Assembly: GCF_035994185.1 (NCBI RefSeq)
Contig: NZ_CP108538.1
Span: forward strand, 7,877,501-7,941,500
Direction of reading: 5' to 3'
Source of the DNA: Streptomyces sp. NBC_01217
GTDB lineage: Bacteria > Actinomycetota > Actinomycetes > Streptomycetales > Streptomycetaceae
DNA length: 64,000 bases
Shown here: piece by piece, positions 34,705-44,609 of the stretch
Layout: each line of letters opens with the position of its first letter
How positions within the stretch are numbered: position 1 is the stretch's first letter
Position numbers and translations under genes: made by a program
Notes under the pieces: generated by a model
What the model was told of the DNA's origin: nothing
Databases searched by the model: none
Seen by the model: only the letters and a program-made list of their open reading frames with translations

Positions 34705-36344
34705 AGCGGACCGGAGCCTGGCGGCTGCTGCGCACTGCGGCCCCGCGCCGCACCCTCCTGACGGGCATGCTGCTGGCCACGGCGGGAGAACTCAGCGGCG
34801 CCGCACTGCTCGGTGTCTCCGGCTGGTTCCTGACCACCTGCGCCCTGGTCACTCTCCAGGCGAACACCACCTGGTCCTGGATGTACCCCTCGGGCGCCGT
34901 GCGCGTGCTGGCCCTGTCCCGCACCGCTCTGCGCTATCTCGAACGCCTGGTCAGCCATCGGACGCTGCTGACCACGTCGGTGGCTCTGCGAACCCGGCTC
35001 GCCCGCGGCGCCGCCCACCTCACACCGCGAGAGCTGCGTGGACAACGCGACGGGATCCTGCTCACCCGGCTCACCACCGATGTGGAGGCCGTCGCGGGCC
35101 TGCCCGCAAACGCCGTCGCACCGTTGGCGGGTGCGATCGTCACGGCTTGCCTGGTCGAGACCCTGCTGCTGTGGGCCGATCCGGCCCTGGGGGCGGTGGA
35201 ACTGGTGGTCTGGGCAGCCGGCCTCGCCTGCGTCCGGCAGGCCCACCGCTCTGCGCGGGATCTCCTGGCAGCCGCTGCCCGGTCCAGAGCCGCACTCGGC
35301 ACGGTGCTGCTCGGCAGCCGGGCCGCGTTCAACGAACTGCGTTGCCTGGGAGCGCTGCCGCGGGTCCAGCGGACAGCGACGGAGGCGGTGGCCGCCGTCG
35401 AGTCCGCAGAGTGGGCCGCTGCCCGGGTCGAGCGGCGCGGCCGTCTGGCACTGCGTCTGCTTGCCGCACTGGGCCAAGCCGCTGCCCTGGTGATCGCCCT
35501 GTGCGTCGCGCCCGCTCAGCCGATCGCCGTCGTGGTGGGCGAAGTACTGCTGCTGGCCGCCGGATGGGAGCTTCTGGAGAGACTTCCCCAGCTGCTGCAA
35601 CACCTGGCGCAGGCCGGTGACGCGGCCCGGCGACTCGCTCCACTCGCCACCGGGGAACAACAGACCAGCGGGAAACCGCAGCCGAGCGCCGGCTGCCTCG
35701 AAACGACCGGCCTCCCGGTCACCGGCTCACCGTCGCAACTCACCATGGTGCTGAGGGGCCCCGGAGTCGTCCTCGTCACCGGTCCCAACGGCAGCGGGAA
35801 GTCGACGCTGCTCGGCCAGTTGGCCGGGCGCATACCGGCCCCGGCCGGCACGGTCCTCCTCGACGGTGTCCCCGTGCACGAACTGCCGGCCCGGACGGTC
35901 GCGGAGGCAGTCACCCTGGTCGAGGCCGACGACTGGCTGGCGGACGACACGGTGGCAGCCAATCTGCGTCAGGCGGCACCGTCGGCCGACATCGCCGCGC
36001 TACGGGCGGCATTGGACGTCGTGGACCTGTCGGCACTGCCGCTCGACACACCGGTCGGCCCCGGCGGGCGCCTGCTGTCCCAAGGACAGCGCAGACGCCT
36101 CGCCACGGCACGTGCCGTGCTGCGGCATCCACCGATCCTGCTGCTGGACGAACCCACTGCCGGTCTGGACCGCCCTACCGCCGAGGCACTCCTGGCGGCG
36201 CTCGCCCGTGCGCTGCCCGAGACGTCTCTGGTCGTCGCCCTGCAAGAGCAGGACCTTGATCTGCTGGACCGCACACCGACGGCCGTTCTCCGGCTGGGCC
36301 GGGCCGCCGACCGGCTGTATCGGCCCGAGCGCGTGCCCCGGTAG
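34701..36344 (+). CDS. cydC: cytochrome bd assembly ABC transporter, CydC-type half
   Basis: A 547-residue ABC half-transporter. The membrane domain contains GVSGWFLTTCALVT and RYLERLVSHRTLL, typical of CydC. The ATPase has Walker A GPNGSGKSTL, signature LLSQGQ and Walker B ILLLDEPTAGLD. The ATG at 34701 overlaps the cydD stop by four bases, with GGAGAG upstream. The open frame extends far back inside cydD, but that part is shadow sequence. Partner of CydD. Confidence 0.9.
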   Translation: MKRTGAWRLLRTAAPRRTLLTGMLLATAGELSGAALLGVSGWFLTTCALVTLQANTTWSWMYPSGAVRVLALSRTALRYLERLVSHRTLLTTSVALRTRLARGAAHLTPRELRGQRDGILLTRLTTDVEAVAGLPANAVAPLAGAIVTACLVETLLLWADPALGAVELVVWAAGLACVRQAHRSARDLLAAAARSRAALGTVLLGSRAAFNELRCLGALPRVQRTATEAVAAVESAEWAAARVERRGRLALRLLAALGQAAALVIALCVAPAQPIAVVVGEVLLLAAGWELLERLPQLLQHLAQAGDAARRLAPLATGEQQTSGKPQPSAGCLETTGLPVTGSPSQLTMVLRGPGVVLVTGPNGSGKSTLLGQLAGRIPAPAGTVLLDGVPVHELPARTVAEAVTLVEADDWLADDTVAANLRQAAPSADIAALRAALDVVDLSALPLDTPVGPGGRLLSQGQRRRLATARAVLRHPPILLLDEPTAGLDRPTAEALLAALARALPETSLVVALQEQDLDLLDRTPTAVLRLGRAADRLYRPERVPR

Positions 36345-36400
36345 CGCGTACGACAGTGACGATCCGCCCGCCCATACCACCACGAGAGGTCACGTGAACC

Positions 36401-37675
36401 ATGTCCGACATCAAACCGCTGCACGGTGAACCGGGGGACCCGGGCGTCGCGCCTCCCGACGCGGGCGGAGCCTCTGGGCCGCGCACTCGCCCGGCGGCGT
36501 CGCGACCGCCTACGGCAGCCGTTCTCCCGGCTCCCCTCATGCGCGCCGCCGGCTTCCTCTCCTTCTACGACCGGTTCGCGACCGCGCCCATGCTCGTACT
36601 GATCATCAAAGAGGAGGGGGTGTCGCTCTACAGCGCCGTGCAACTGGTGACGGTCTATGTCCTGTTGTACGCGCTCGGGCAGCCGGTATGGGGCCTGCTC
36701 AGTGATCGTCTCGGCCGCCTGAGGGTCCTGCGACTGGCCCTGGTGGGTGCCGTGCTCGGCAGCGTCGCGAGCGTCGCCGCCCCGGGATTTGCCGCACTCC
36801 TGGTGGCCCGGGCGGTGACCGGCTTCTTCGTCGGGTCACTGTTCCCGAGCATGCTGACCATCGTCGGCGATTCCTATACCGGCGCGGCCAGGGCCCGCGA
36901 GATATCCAACCTCCAGACCTTCACCGCTCTGGGGACGACGGTCGCGACACTGACAGCCGGCGCCCTGGCCGTCTGGGTGGACTGGCGCGTCGTCTTCGCC
37001 GTGACCGCCGTGGGGGCCGCGGCCTTCCTGGTGCTGCTGCGGCGGGTCCGGCTTCCGGCCGGTGGTGGAACACGACACGATGTCCGCAGTGCTTTCACCG
37101 CCTGGCCCCTGTGGACTTACGGGCTCGGGCTGCTCGAAGGCGCGATTCTGCTCGGCATCCTCACCTACATCGTCCCTGCGCTGGAGCGGGACGGTTTGTC
37201 CACCGAGCTGGCGGGGGTCCTCGGCGCGATGTACGGCGTCGGGATCATCGGCGGTGCCCACCTGGCCAAACGGACGGTGGCGCGCGTCGGGCGGACCGTG
37301 ATGATCGGCATTGGCAGTGCCACACTCTTCGTCGCCTTTCTCCTGGCGAGTCTCTCTCAGAGCGTCGTGACCCTGACGGTCACCGCGGTTCTCATCGGCA
37401 CATCCAACGCCTTCCTCCACTCGTCGCTCCAGGGATGGGCCACCGATGTCGCACCGGCCGCGCGGGCGACGACCGTGTCGGTGTTCGTCTGCTCCGTCTT
37501 TCTCGGCAGTTCCGCCGCGACCGCTCTCACCGCGGGGATGACTCGACACGGCTACGGATCGGTCTTCGCGGCGACCTGCGCGGCCACCGTGGTGCTGGCC
37601 GTCCTCGCGGTCGGCAGCCATGCCGTGTGGTCCCGCCGCACCGGGCCGATCGGTGCGTCCCGCACGCAGGTGTGA
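36401..37675 (+). CDS. MFS transporter
   Basis: A 424-residue membrane protein with about 12 predicted helices after a 45-residue hydrophilic N-terminus. The helix 2-3 loop GLLSDRLGRLRVLR is a classic MFS signature. It lies 57 bp behind cydC and may be part of the operon. The ATG at 36401 has GAGAGG 11 nt upstream, a little far. The substrate is unknown. Confidence 0.85.
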   Translation: MSDIKPLHGEPGDPGVAPPDAGGASGPRTRPAASRPPTAAVLPAPLMRAAGFLSFYDRFATAPMLVLIIKEEGVSLYSAVQLVTVYVLLYALGQPVWGLLSDRLGRLRVLRLALVGAVLGSVASVAAPGFAALLVARAVTGFFVGSLFPSMLTIVGDSYTGAARAREISNLQTFTALGTTVATLTAGALAVWVDWRVVFAVTAVGAAAFLVLLRRVRLPAGGGTRHDVRSAFTAWPLWTYGLGLLEGAILLGILTYIVPALERDGLSTELAGVLGAMYGVGIIGGAHLAKRTVARVGRTVMIGIGSATLFVAFLLASLSQSVVTLTVTAVLIGTSNAFLHSSLQGWATDVAPAARATTVSVFVCSVFLGSSAATALTAGMTRHGYGSVFAATCAATVVLAVLAVGSHAVWSRRTGPIGASRTQV

Positions 37676-37863
37676 CGCGCCTCGAAATCGCCGGACGGCA
37701 GGGCTACGGTTGGTGATGCAGGCCAGGGCGACCGGGGCCGTACACTCTCAACCCGCCATCTCCTGGACTGTGCGCGAGGCGGTCGGGCCGACGCTCCCGT
37801 GGGTCGGGCGTTGTCACGCGCTGGATAGAATGCATGCTCGCATCGAAGGAGTGAGCAGGCGCC

Positions 37864-40155
37864 GTGACTCTTCCACCGGAAACGCTGGGTGCGCTGCTGC
37901 GAGGATTCCGGCATGCCGCGGGTATGACGCTTGAGGAGCTCTCCGAGGCCTCCGGAGTCAGCGACCGTGCGATCGGTGACGCGGAGCGGGGCAAAAGCCT
38001 GGGCCCCCAGACCCGTACTGTCCGGGCACTCGCCGAGGCACTCGGCCTCGGGCAGAAGGATACCGACCACCTGCTGGACGTCGCGAGAGAGGGACGGCGC
38101 CGCAATTACAAGGAACGGACCGCCGCACTGGGCCTGTGCGATCTGCCACCGGCCCTGCCTGACTTCACCGGTCGCACCGCGGAGATCGAGTGGCTCGCCC
38201 GGAACAGCAGAGAGTCCACCATCCGGACGTTGGTGATCTCCGGGGCGCCGGGTCTGGGTAAGACGGCACTCCTGGTGCAGGCCGCTCACCATCTTGCCGC
38301 CCGGTTCGCGGACGGGTGCTTCTACCTGAATCTGCGTGGGCTGGACGCGCACCCGCTCGACCCGCATGAGGCGCTGGCCCGCCTGCTCGGGGCGTTCGGC
38401 GTACGAGGGCCGGAGCTGCCCACGGACCGTGAGGAACGCCTTACGCTGTTTCGCCGGTCTGTCCGGGACAAGGAGGCCCTGGTGCTCCTCGACAACGCCG
38501 CCCACGAAACACAGCTGCGCTCACTGCTGCCGGGCGCGGGCCGCTCCACCTTCTGGATCGGCAGCCGTCGTGCCTTGACCGGCCTGGAGCATGCACGACG
38601 TCTGCCTCTGTCGCCACTGCCCCAGACGGACTCCACCACCCTTCTGGAGTCCATAACCGCACACCGGCTCCGCGCCACCCCCGGCAGCCGCGACAGGGAT
38701 GCTCTTGAGCGCATCGCGCACTTGTGTGGGGGGCTTCCCCTGGCCCTGCGCATCGCGGGGAACCGGCTGGTGAGCCGACCGGCATGGAGCGCAGCCGACC
38801 TGGCGGACCGGCTGTCGGCGGAGGACCTGCGCCTGGACCGGCTCTCCGCCGGAGACCTCCAGGTCAAATCCGCTTTCACGCTGTCCTACGAACAGCTCTC
38901 CGGTTCGGCCCGGCTGCTCTTCCGGCGGCTCTCCCTCGTCCCTGGCCCCGACTTCTCCTCCACCCTGGGCGCCGTACTCACCTCGTTCCGATTGGACGAG
39001 GTCGAGCAGATGATGGACGAACTCATCGAGCTGGGCCTGCTGAGCGCCGGCACCGGTGATCGCGTGAATTTCCACGACCTCATCCGTCTGTACGCCCACC
39101 GATGTCTGCTCGACGAAGAACCCCGGGCCCAGTGGGAGGCCGCTCGGTCGGCGATGAACACCTGGCTTCTGGACACGGCCCGCACGGCCGGGCAACTGTT
39201 CGAGCCAGGCGTGAGCCCGACGTCCACCACATCTGCTTCCGATGTTCTGGTCGACCTCCCGGACCGGGAATCCGCCCAGGCCTGGCTGCAGACGGAGAGT
39301 GTCAACTGGCTGGCAGCACTCCACGACGCTGCTGACGCCGGCCGGCACAGGATCGTGGTGGACGTGGCGGAAGCCATGCACTGGTTCTCCGACCGCTGGG
39401 CTTTCTGGGGCCACTGGAACACCGTGTTCGCCTTGGCACGCGCATCGGCCCACGCGATCGGCGACGCCGACCTGGAAGCCACTCACGTCAACTACCTGTC
39501 CTGGACCTACACGTTCTGCCGGTGTCAACCGGACATCGGCCTGAGCCTGGCCAAGGAAGCCGAAGCGCTCGCTCGGCAGGCAGGGGGCACGGTCCAGGAG
39601 GCCTGGGCCCTGGTCCTCCAGACCTTCGCGGCAGCGGAACTGGCAGAGCACACGGACGCGATCCCGCAGGCGCAGCGGGCGGCGGAGCTGTTCGCCGCAG
39701 CCGGTGACAAGGAGGGATACGCGCAGGCTCAGCTCGCTCTGGCCCGCCACCTGGGTGGCCTCAAGCGTCTTGAGGAGGCCGTTGACACCTTGAACATCGT
39801 TGTGGACCTGGTCAACGATCCGCGCACCGCCCCCGTGGGGCACATCGCCGACTGCACCGCGATGAGAGCCCTCAACAGCAAAGCGCTCCTGCTGTTGGAA
39901 CTCGGTGACTGGGAGGTGGCAAAGCAGACGGCAGAACAAGCGCTCGCGCTGGACTCCCGGGTCGGAATTCCCGCGCTTCGTGGTTCAGCCGCCCTCAGCA
40001 AGGCGCGGGCACTGAAGGAACTGGGTGAGGAAGGAGAGGCCGTACTGTTCGCGCGGGACGCTGTGCGGTCCTATTCCGGGGCCAACGACATCAGTAGGGG
40101 CAAAGCGGCTCAGCAGTTGCTGGATCAGTGGTCGGACAAGGCTGACCAGGTCTGA
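37864..40155 (+). CDS. HTH-NB-ARC-TPR (STAND) regulator, first of two
   Basis: A 763-residue signal-transduction ATPase. An Xre-type helix-turn-helix (residues ~5-65, LEELSEASGVSDRAIGDAERG) is followed by an NB-ARC domain with P-loop SGAPGLGKTALL near 128, Walker B LVLLDN and the GLPLALRIAGNRL motif. The C-terminal half is TPR-like. The order, and segments such as VAEAMHWFSDRW, match the protein at 56590-58938. STAND proteins switch on ligand binding and oligomerise; with an Xre domain they are usually transcriptional regulators. GTG start at 37864 with a weak site (GCAGG). The target is unknown. Confidence 0.85.
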   Translation: MTLPPETLGALLRGFRHAAGMTLEELSEASGVSDRAIGDAERGKSLGPQTRTVRALAEALGLGQKDTDHLLDVAREGRRRNYKERTAALGLCDLPPALPDFTGRTAEIEWLARNSRESTIRTLVISGAPGLGKTALLVQAAHHLAARFADGCFYLNLRGLDAHPLDPHEALARLLGAFGVRGPELPTDREERLTLFRRSVRDKEALVLLDNAAHETQLRSLLPGAGRSTFWIGSRRALTGLEHARRLPLSPLPQTDSTTLLESITAHRLRATPGSRDRDALERIAHLCGGLPLALRIAGNRLVSRPAWSAADLADRLSAEDLRLDRLSAGDLQVKSAFTLSYEQLSGSARLLFRRLSLVPGPDFSSTLGAVLTSFRLDEVEQMMDELIELGLLSAGTGDRVNFHDLIRLYAHRCLLDEEPRAQWEAARSAMNTWLLDTARTAGQLFEPGVSPTSTTSASDVLVDLPDRESAQAWLQTESVNWLAALHDAADAGRHRIVVDVAEAMHWFSDRWAFWGHWNTVFALARASAHAIGDADLEATHVNYLSWTYTFCRCQPDIGLSLAKEAEALARQAGGTVQEAWALVLQTFAAAELAEHTDAIPQAQRAAELFAAAGDKEGYAQAQLALARHLGGLKRLEEAVDTLNIVVDLVNDPRTAPVGHIADCTAMRALNSKALLLLELGDWEVAKQTAEQALALDSRVGIPALRGSAALSKARALKELGEEGEAVLFARDAVRSYSGANDISRGKAAQQLLDQWSDKADQV

Positions 40156-41258
40156 CGCACGGCAGTGCTCCGCTGTGTGAACTCGTGCGCTCATCGCGTT
40201 TTCGCGACAGTGTCGGCCGTTCCTTGGTGCAGGAGTCGTGCCCCGACAGCCCCTGTTTCCCAGGAGCGGGCATGCCTGCCCGCGTGGGTCACTAGCGTGT
40301 CCGGCGTGCTTGCCGGTCGGCCGGCATCGGTCGCCGCGTCCGTACATCCGGACGGCGTCCTCACACTGCATCCTCACCGACCGCCCTCTGGAGCCCGCGA
40401 CGCCATGGCGCCGAGGCCGGTCGTCCACCGGCTCACCGGCCGTCACCCGGCGAAGTGGTACGCCTACGGGCTGCCGCGTCCACGGCCGTCGCCCGGGTTG
40501 TGCCCGAACCGGTGCCGCGCGGGTGGTCTCCAGTGGGCAACTCCGGACCTGTGGGCCCGTCAGGGGTCTCGCTCATGCCCTTCTCACTGGTCGCCGTGGT
40601 CGGATACGGACACGCGGGAAGTCCGCGGAGCACGCCTGGCCGGGAGGCCACGCACCCCCACCCCCGTCCTGTACTGCGCTTCCCAACTCCTCGCCCCGGC
40701 AGCGCACACCTGGTACGGGCAGCACGAGCGAATCGATTGCGAAAGACATTCACCCGACTGCCGGCACGGCCTGTCCTCGACGACTGCCGACGCCCGGGAG
40801 AGGTGCCGCACTGACGTCGCCATCACAGCAGGCGCGCTCGACGGCCCGCAATCCCGCCGGGCGGGCACTGCCCTTTTGTACGGCGGCTCGTGCACAAGAT
40901 GACATGGCGCCCGTCGCACGGAACGCGGCCCATGGCGCGACGGTGAACAAGCCTACGTCTCAGAGACGTTGACGATTCACCGTGCAGAACGCGTGCACCG
41001 TGTCCGGCGGGTCGCACAGTCTCGGCGGCGGTGTCGGCGATGTGGCCGAGAGGGCGAAGAGAGTGGCTCGCCGGGCAGACAGCCCGGTACCCCTCTGTCA
41101 TGTCCCCTCCGCTTCTCCAATGATCGGCTTGGGCGGCGTCCGTCGTGGACCGTTCCGGGCTTGTCGAGCGGGTCCGGTTGATGCGTCTGCCGACCTGCGG
41201 ATTCCGAGCCGAGAACCAGTCCATGATCCATGACTTATGAGACCGAGCAGGAGTGAGT
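40156..41258. other. 1.1 kb region without a convincing gene
   Basis: The longest empty stretch in the window. All open frames on both strands have arginine-, proline- and serine-rich, shadow-like composition. A short minus-strand frame (40433-40576, 47 codons, beginning MSETPDGPTGPELPTG) is possible but its AGAAGG site is too close to the ATG. A TAGCGT hexamer occurs at 40293-40298 without the expected upstream boxes. It could be a decayed gene remnant. Confidence 0.4.
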
Positions 41259-41459
41259 GTGTTCATCCGGAACCGGATTATCGCGGGCGGTGTTGTGGCC
41301 GTTGTGGCTGTCGCTCTGGGGGGTGCGTCCTGGGCACTGGCGGACAACGGTGTCGGTACTCAGGACACCTCGGGCGAGACGACGCACGGGGTGGGTGAAG
41401 GGGGTGGTTCGGGTTTTCCGCCGGTGACGTCTCGCCAGGGTCGGTCTCCCGCATCATGA
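41259..41459 (+). CDS. small secreted protein, possibly truncated
   Basis: About 66 residues: basic start, hydrophobic segment AGGVVAVVAVALGGASWALA and an Ala-x-Ala-like cleavage region, so it looks like a signal peptide with a short glycine-rich mature part. GTG at 41259 has AGGAG upstream; GTG at 41253 is the alternative. The mature part is very short and low in complexity, and its end overlaps by six bases the end of the convergent frameshifted gene, so the original C-terminus may have been lost in a rearrangement. Confidence 0.5.
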   Translation: MFIRNRIIAGGVVAVVAVALGGASWALADNGVGTQDTSGETTHGVGEGGGSGFPPVTSRQGRSPAS

Positions 41460-43203
41460 CGACGCCCGGAATGCCGGGATCGGCCCTGAGCGCCGCATCG
41501 CATCGTCGAGCGTCGCCCGCAGGCCCGTCGCCCCGTTGTGCACGGGAAGCATCCGCAGCTGTCGCAGTTCCTCGGCCGCGCCGGACACGGCACCCTCGTT
41601 CCCGGCGCCCGGGACGGAATGCGGTCGAACATCGCCTGTAAGTCCCCGAGTTGACGGCTCCGCACCGTTGTCCCCGGGTGCGGGGAGAGAGCCCGCCCGC
41701 GGTGTCGGCGTGACAGCGGCCCGGCCGCCGGAAGAAGTGTTGGGGCGGCAGACACCCAAGCGTGTCGCACTGCGCAGTTCGGGCGGGAGGCTTCTCATCA
41801 GATCTGTCGCGAGCCGTCTGAGCCGGGGCAGTTCCTCCTCCGAACCGGCGTCGCACAGGATCCGCTCATGGCCGGGGTCCGGTGCGGCGCCACGTATCTC
41901 GGCCGCGTACGGGGGGGCCTGCGGCAGCCGTACCCACAGGCCGCTGGGCACCACCTCGACGACCGCGTCCACCGCGAGGAGGTGGGTCCCGGGACGGACC
42001 TCCTGAAGGTTCCCGAGCGGCCACCCGTGTGCCACCGCGAACGAGGGCGGCGGAGGCCCGCGCGGCGTCGGTCGGCGGCAGGTGGACGAACTCGTGCGCC
42101 CGCAGCGGACGGGCCGGCGAGCCGCCTTCCCCCACCAGCAGCACCTCACCGGAGTTCATGTCGCCTCCCCCCGGAATTCCGTTGTACAGACGGACCGGTT
42201 CGCCGACGACCTGGGCCAGCACATCCCCGAAGTGCCGCCCTCCGACGAGGTGCGTGGGCCCATAACAGACGAACCGCACCGCCGGCCGGACGTCCGGGGG
42301 CAGGCCCTGCCAGAAACGCACGACGTCCGCCAGCGGCAGCGCCGCCGCTCCGGGAACACCGACCACCACGGTGAGCAACTCGCAGGACACCCGCAGCTGA
42401 CCGTACAGACGCTTCCGGTGGTGCTGCTGGGCCGCGCTCTCCTGCGCCGGACGCAGCCAGGCCCCGGCGGGAAGCGGCTCCGCCGCGGTCGTGCCGAGCG
42501 ACCAGGGCCTGTCGGGCACGGCGTACTCCCAGGACGGCTTCGGGAAGCCCCGGGGGTCCGGCGTCTGAGGCGCTCCCGGTTCGCAACGCACCCATCCCGG
42601 GCCGCGGTCCGAGCCGATGAACAGGCCACCGCCCGGGATCGGCAGCGGGACCCCGGCCGCGGTGATCACCGTCCTGCCCAGCCGGTCGGCGAGCCACCGG
42701 GCCACCGTCGTGGCGCCGAGGCGAGGCGACCGGCCGAAGACCAGTCTCAGGCTGCCGTGGCCCGGGGGGACCTCCTGCGCGAGGCTTTCGAGCGTCCCGT
42801 CGTCAGCCCCGTCGGGCAGGTCGACCACCAGGACGGTGCACTCGGGGTCCCGGGCCAGGCCCGCGGTGAACGTCAGGGCGCGCGGATCCACGGGGCCGGC
42901 CGGGCAGATCAGCCACCCCTCGCCCGCGCGGTGGGCCGTGAACGGGGAGCTCCCGGTGCCGCTCGCCCCTCCGTGGCCCCGGGGGTGGCCGGGCGCCTCT
43001 TCCCCGGCCGGTGCCGTGACCCCGCCGCCCTGGGACGAGGGGGGAGGCCCTGCCGGGATCCCCTGCGACCGGCCGCGGTGGGCAGAAGTACGAGCCGCCT
43101 CCGGGCGGGGGGCGCCGTGACGCCCGCCGTTCCCCGCCGCAGCAGGGCGGGCGGACGCCGTCGACCGTGGGCCGGTTCCCGGTCCTGCCTGATTGACGCT
43201 CAT
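41454..43203 (-). pseudogene. frameshifted gene of unknown family
   Basis: Two minus-strand frames look like one protein of about 580 residues. The first frame, from ATG 43203, carries well-formed blocks such as LTFTAGLARDPECTVLVVDL, LRLVFGRSPRLGATTVARWL and RLYNGIPGGGDMNSGEVLLV, then degenerates after VHLPPTDAARASAA. The second frame (+1) takes over with FAVAHGWPLGNLQEVRPGTH and VVEVVPSGLWVRLP. Removing one base from the G-run at 42045-42047 would join them. It is either a true frameshift or a sequence error. No domain was recognised. The N-terminal ~100 residues are Pro/Gly-rich. Confidence 0.6.
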
Positions 43204-43643
43204 GCCCTTGCTTCTCTGTGAGAGTCGCGGTTTCCTGTCGTGGACGGGTTGCGACCCGGCCGGTGTCCTCCCCAGGGACCGGCGATCGACTCTAGGAACG
43301 CAAGGACCCACCGGTCCACCGCGACCTGGTGCTTCACACCGTGAGGGCACACACCATGCCCGTTCGGGCAGCTCATGCCGGGCGGTCCCTCACCGGTGCG
43401 ACGGTGATCGGATGCCGGAGGCCGTCCTGCGCGACAGGCAGAACGACGCCATGGTCCGCGCAGTTCTGCCTGTAGTTCTTCCTGGTCATTCCTGTGCGGG
43501 CGCGATGTGATCGGACAGGCGGCCCGACTCCCTCGGGTTGCCTCTGTTCTGTGACAGGGAGTGCCGCGCGCTGCTTCCCTGCGTAGCAGTCCCGTGACGG
43601 CCGCGGCGGCTGCGCGGCCGCACGACCTCGCCAAGGAGTTGCC
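43204..43643. other. intergenic region upstream of second AraC gene
   Basis: About 440 bp without a gene; it contains the perfect inverted repeat at 43434-43473. Confidence 0.45.
43434..43473. repeat. perfect 11-bp inverted repeat upstream of AraC gene
   Basis: The arms ACAGGCAGAAC and GTTCTGCCTGT are separated by 18 bases, about 170 bp before the AraC start. The arm centres are about 29 bp apart, so this could be a regulator site (looped or two half-sites) rather than a terminator; no gene ends nearby. Confidence 0.4.
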
Positions 43644-44609
43644 GTGTCGTTGAATCTGTCGACCTCTCTCCTGCCCCCGTCGGACCGGGCCGGCTTCTGG
43701 CACGACGCCGTATCGAGAACGTTCGTCCCTCTGGATGTGACCCTGCACGAAGAAGTTCCTTCGACGGCGACGATCAGCAGCAGTCAGCTGGGCGCCATGC
43801 AGGTCTCCACGGTCACGGCCGGATCACAGACGGTCGTGCGCAGCCCACGGATGGTCGCGAGGGACGGTAAGGAATATCTGATGCTGACGCTCCTGCATCA
43901 GGGCATCGCCGCGCGCTCGCAGGACGGGCGGGAAGCGGTGGTGCGCCCCGGGCAGTTCTCGCTCTCCGATTCCAGGCGGCCCTTCAGCAAGACGATGCGC
44001 CAGACGTTCAGATTCACCTCGTTCCACTTCCCGAGATCCGTTCTGGGAGTGACCGACGACGAACTACGGGCGGTGACCGCCACGGCCTTCGGCCGGGACG
44101 GGGCCTCGTCCGCTCTTCTTGCCGGGCACCTGGAGCACCTGACCAGGGTGACGGAGTCGCTCACCCCGACCCAGGGCCGCAGGCTCGCTCTGATCACCTG
44201 CGATCTGCTGGCCTGCCTGATCCAGGAGCGGCAAGGGCGGCTGAGACCAGAGGCACCCGAGGCCGCCCATGCCATGCTGTTCCGCATCAAGGAGCACGTG
44301 CTGCGGCACCTGGGGGATCCTGACCTGACTCCCGCGGGCATCGCCTCCGCCCACCATGTCTCAGTCAGGTATCTGCACAAGCTCTTCGAGTTCGAGGGCA
44401 TCACCGTGGGCCGGTGGATCCGGCAGCAGCGCCTGGAGCGCTGCCGGATGGAACTGGCACGGGCAACGCCCCGCGCACCGAGTGTGGCGGCTGTGGCCCA
44501 TCGATGGGGCTTCACCAGCTCCTCCCACTTCAGCCGTGTCTTCCGGCTCGCCTACGGCACCACTCCTCGGGAGTGGCAGGCGACTGCGCGCATGAGCCCC
44601 ACGAGCTGA
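43644..44609 (+). CDS. AraC-family transcriptional regulator (second of two)
   Basis: A 321-residue AraC regulator with an AraC-binding-like N-terminal domain and a C-terminal double helix-turn-helix: SVRYLHKLFEFEGITVGRW, then WGFTSSSHFSRVFRLAYG and TPREW. The recognition helices match those of the protein at 5384-6499 almost residue for residue. GTG start at 43644 has AAGGAG six nucleotides upstream. It lies 1.2 kb from the hydrolase operon (start 46790) and is a candidate for binding the shared promoter modules. Confidence 0.9.
   Translation: MSLNLSTSLLPPSDRAGFWHDAVSRTFVPLDVTLHEEVPSTATISSSQLGAMQVSTVTAGSQTVVRSPRMVARDGKEYLMLTLLHQGIAARSQDGREAVVRPGQFSLSDSRRPFSKTMRQTFRFTSFHFPRSVLGVTDDELRAVTATAFGRDGASSALLAGHLEHLTRVTESLTPTQGRRLALITCDLLACLIQERQGRLRPEAPEAAHAMLFRIKEHVLRHLGDPDLTPAGIASAHHVSVRYLHKLFEFEGITVGRWIRQQRLERCRMELARATPRAPSVAAVAHRWGFTSSSHFSRVFRLAYGTTPREWQATARMSPTS

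Noticed and set aside
40433..40576. Short minus-strand ORF of 47 codons
   Set aside because: Ribosome site too close to the ATG and no family resemblance; mentioned only in the gap entry.
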